Source of the DNA: Turneriella sp.
GTDB taxonomy: Bacteria > Spirochaetota > Leptospiria > Turneriellales > Turneriellaceae
Direction of reading: 5' to 3'
Assembly: GCA_019186965.1 (NCBI GenBank)
Contig: JABARV010000004.1
Location: 1-64,000, forward strand
DNA length: 64,000 nt
A program made the position numbers and the translations under genes. The notes below the pieces were generated by a model that worked only from the letters and a program-made list of their open reading frames with translations, did not search any database and was not told the origin of the DNA. How positions within the stretch are numbered: position 1 is the first letter of the stretch; each line of letters begins with the position of its first letter. Below are positions 61,893 to 64,000 of the stretch, piece after piece.

Positions 61893-63807
61893 GCGAAAAA
61901 TGAAAGAATACTTTACATTCATGTTTGCTGCGTCAATTCCTTCTCTTGTTCTATTTTTATTATCTGTCGTAGGGTATATTTTTTTTGAAGCTTTGTTCTT
62001 TTTTACACGTCCTTCGTTTATCTCTTTGACTCAACCTTCGACCGTTTTGGCTGCAGTTTTGGTCTCTAGTTTTCTTCTTATTCTTTGCGTTTTTTTATTA
62101 TGGCTTATTTTTTTTGCTATTGAATTTATATCTGCGCATTATTTTTCACGAGAAATAAATGTTAAACAGCTGCCAACCGCATTTGTAGTTGCCCTTTTGT
62201 GCCTTCTTCTTGTCGATAATTTTACTTACACAGTTTTTCACTTTGGAATTATATCTACAAAATTTTTTGGACACCTCTTTTACATAGCCCTTTTGGCGTA
62301 CATGGTGTCTTTTTTTCACCGGAAGCTAAATTTTTTTGTAAAAACACGAAAAAATGTGTTACTGGATAAGCGTGTTTGGGGATTTTTGGCAATCGGCCTT
62401 ACGTTTTGTTTTTTAATATTCGTAGTCAAATTATTTACTCCTTTGCAGGAAAAATTATCTAAAAACGAAAGCGCTCATAAAATTTTACGGCCCAATATTG
62501 TTTTTTTCTCCTCGGATGGTATTGACGCGCATCGGCTTTCGCTTTATGGATACGCAAGAAATACAACGCCTGCATTAAACACTTTTGCAAAAGAGCGTAA
62601 ACCACTCTTGTGCAAAAATGCATTTTCCAATGGCGCACGTACAACAGGCTCTTTAACTTCGATGCTTACCGGAAGATTGCCAGCGACGAACAAAGTTTTT
62701 TTCCCTCCACACATTTTAGCAGCTTCGCATGCGCACCAACATCTTCCAGGAATTTTTAAGCAACTTGGTTACGCCAATTTTCAGGAAAGTATTCGTTATT
62801 ATGCTGATGCGGGCGACCTTAACTTACAAGATGCGTTTGATATTGCAAATAACCGCAGCTTACGAGCACAAAACTTTTTAGGAAGGCGATTTGTCACAGA
62901 AAGTTATTTTATTTCCGCACTACTTGAACGCGTATCGAGTAGGCTTCTTCATATTACAGGATTTCGCTCTATGGAAAATTTTGTAGAGCAAATGGAAGGC
63001 ATACCAAAACCTGACGCCGTTTATGGGACATCCGATGAAACGCGGATAGAGCGCTTTAAAGAATTTATTCGTGGTGTAAGCGAACCTTTTTTCGCGCACA
63101 TACATTTGCTCGATTCACATTGTTGTACTTTTAAATTTAGAAAGGCGCACTTCTCTCGCGTTGCAAAAGATTCAGAAGAAAAACCAAAAGAGACTGATCT
63201 TATAGACGATGGCATTTTAGCGAGCGATACATATTTTGAAGAAATGATAAAAATATTAGAAAATCATAAAATGCTCGAGAGGACACTCATCGTCTATAGC
63301 TCGGACCACAATAGGGGGTGGTCAATAAAAAAGAAGATTCCCTTGATGTTCTTTTTTCCCCAAGGAGCGCATGCGTATAACGAAGAGAAGAATTGCCAAC
63401 TTTTAGATGTAGCTCCGACTGTTTTGGAATATCTTGGTGTAGCTAAACCCAAATGGATGGAAGGGCGTTCGCTTTTAGATAAAGACGAGTATAAAAGTAG
63501 TGATCGTATATTTGCGTTTCTTAATATTCGGCGTAAAAGAGTTCGCATTGGAAAATCGGAAGTCTCCGAGCTTTCCGATGCAGGAGCACCGCACTATGGA
63601 CTTTCTTCTTACGCGATGGTTAGTTGTAACACTTGGTACGAGCTAGATTTGTTAAACGAGAAAATAAAATCAGGAAAGATTTTGGGTTATAAAGGGAAGT
63701 GTGATGAAAGCCTTTTGCCTTCGAAAAAAGCGGCGAAAGAGGAAATCATCCAGCACCTGCGTGATAAAAAGTTAGACATCCGATTTATCTCGAAAAGCGC
63801 CGGATAG
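61891..63807 (+). CDS. Membrane sulfatase-superfamily enzyme (phosphoethanolamine/LTA-synthase-like)
   Basis: A 638-residue protein with an N-terminal block of about five membrane helices (to residue 185) and a large extracytoplasmic sulfatase-fold domain. Blocks: NIVFFSSDGIDAHRLSLYGYARNTTPALN (metal Asp), NAFSNGARTTGSLTSMLTGR, where the probable nucleophile is a Thr in RTTGSL, HIHLLDSHCCTF, and VYSSDHNRGWSIKKKIPLMFF, then DVAPTVLEYLGV. Sulfatases use a formylglycine Cys in CxPxR; its absence points to a phospho-transferase such as an LTA-synthase or phosphoethanolamine transferase. Substrate unknown. An alternative start is ATG at 61900. Confidence 0.75.
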   Translation: MRKMKEYFTFMFAASIPSLVLFLLSVVGYIFFEALFFFTRPSFISLTQPSTVLAAVLVSSFLLILCVFLLWLIFFAIEFISAHYFSREINVKQLPTAFVVALLCLLLVDNFTYTVFHFGIISTKFFGHLFYIALLAYMVSFFHRKLNFFVKTRKNVLLDKRVWGFLAIGLTFCFLIFVVKLFTPLQEKLSKNESAHKILRPNIVFFSSDGIDAHRLSLYGYARNTTPALNTFAKERKPLLCKNAFSNGARTTGSLTSMLTGRLPATNKVFFPPHILAASHAHQHLPGIFKQLGYANFQESIRYYADAGDLNLQDAFDIANNRSLRAQNFLGRRFVTESYFISALLERVSSRLLHITGFRSMENFVEQMEGIPKPDAVYGTSDETRIERFKEFIRGVSEPFFAHIHLLDSHCCTFKFRKAHFSRVAKDSEEKPKETDLIDDGILASDTYFEEMIKILENHKMLERTLIVYSSDHNRGWSIKKKIPLMFFFPQGAHAYNEEKNCQLLDVAPTVLEYLGVAKPKWMEGRSLLDKDEYKSSDRIFAFLNIRRKRVRIGKSEVSELSDAGAPHYGLSSYAMVSCNTWYELDLLNEKIKSGKILGYKGKCDESLLPSKKAAKEEIIQHLRDKKLDIRFISKSAG

Positions 63808-63818
63808 TTTTTAAAAAA

Positions 63819-64000
63819 TTATTTTGTTTCTACAACGGAGAAAGTAACGCGGCGGTTATTCTCTTTAGAGAGACCAGGGTCTTGTTGTGAATCTCCTGCG
63901 CCGACAGAGACAAGTTTATTTTTGTCGAGTCCCTTTTTTATCAGATAACTTTCGACAAACTTTGCGCGATCTGTGGAGATTTTTTTTACAAATGCATCCG
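63819..64000 (-). CDS. OmpA-family protein, 3' end only
   Basis: The window ends inside this gene; only the last 59 codons are visible before TAA at 63819-63821. The visible part reads DAFVKKISTDRAKFVESYLIKKG, then VSVGAGDSQQDPGLSKENNRRVTFSVVETK, the C-terminal peptidoglycan-binding OmpA domain, including the ENNRRV motif with the peptidoglycan-binding Arg. It converges with the sulfatase-type gene with 11 bases between stops. Confidence 0.8.
   Translation of the reverse strand, partial: DAFVKKISTDRAKFVESYLIKKGLDKNKLVSVGAGDSQQDPGLSKENNRRVTFSVVETK

Noticed and set aside
61891-63807. True sulfatase
   Set aside because: The CxPxR formylglycine motif is absent; a Thr nucleophile is more likely.
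1-64000. rRNA or tRNA genes
   Set aside because: Intergenic regions were read for cloverleaf arms and the TTCGA-type T-loop; none were convincing. A computed scan would be needed for certainty.

Overview
The window reads as chromosomal DNA of a diderm spirochaete, most likely in or near Leptospirales. The evidence is a large set of lipoproteins with loose spirochaetal lipoboxes, a DUF1554-like lipoprotein, a DUF1564-like small protein, a FecR-type lipoprotein, a Maf/DUF115-type motility-linked protein, CheX, an unusually short SMC, and outer-membrane beta-barrels ending in Phe. No rRNA, tRNA, CRISPR array, intact phage or intact IS was seen, so the placement rests on protein families only. 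Base composition is patchy: AT-rich housekeeping blocks alternate with GC-richer genes around 10.4-11.3 kb and 24.7-26.5 kb.

Layout. 0-3.3 kb: three surface-protein genes (CsgG-like/barrel, DUF1554 lipoprotein, barrel), then a decayed transposase fragment. 3.6-7.7 kb: fused trehalose-6-phosphate synthase/phosphatase, divergent from a GH15 glucoamylase/trehalase. 8-11.4 kb: an SH3/discoidin lipoprotein, a small lipoprotein and a CitE-type lyase. 11.4-17.9 kb: LolA-like, AsmA-like and an unknown protein in one operon, flanked by a membrane protein and an exported protein. 17.9-21.8 kb: hisZ and glyS coupled, then a methyltransferase. 21.9-24.5 kb: the oddest stretch, with phased palindromic repeats ahead of a DUF1564-like gene, a gene fragment, and a SEC-C gene that appears broken at both ends. 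24.7-28.1 kb: M24 peptidase, di-iron-like hydrolase, FecR lipoprotein, YebC. 28.1-34.6 kb (minus): smc, an aminoacyl-tRNA-protein transferase homologue, then AmgK-, MurU- and NamZ-like genes that together make a MurNAc salvage route. 34.6-44.8 kb (plus): DUF115 protein, RND exporter, TPR protein, a CheY/CheX/CheA-like signalling module with a zinc-binding CZB sensor, and hrpB. 44.8-49 kb: a PerR-like regulator with a probable operator, and an envelope-glycan group (LpxO-like, PseH-like, GT2, membrane glycosyltransferase). 49-57.3 kb (minus): a lipoprotein, a UbiA-like fusion, a lipoprotein and a giant repeat lipoprotein. 57.5-64 kb: serC-hemH-fmt, ctaB, a small membrane protein, a sulfatase-superfamily membrane enzyme and the 3' end of an OmpA-family gene.

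Working together, most genes serve the cell envelope: lipoprotein and lipid transport (LolA, AsmA, RND), wall recycling (NamZ, AmgK, MurU), surface glycan or lipid A change, and many surface lipoproteins. The main candidates for something new are the palindrome-controlled DUF1564-like locus, the CZB-HPt-ATPase kinase without a CheW domain, the three-gene MurNAc route beside a protein-tagging enzyme, and the giant repeat lipoprotein.
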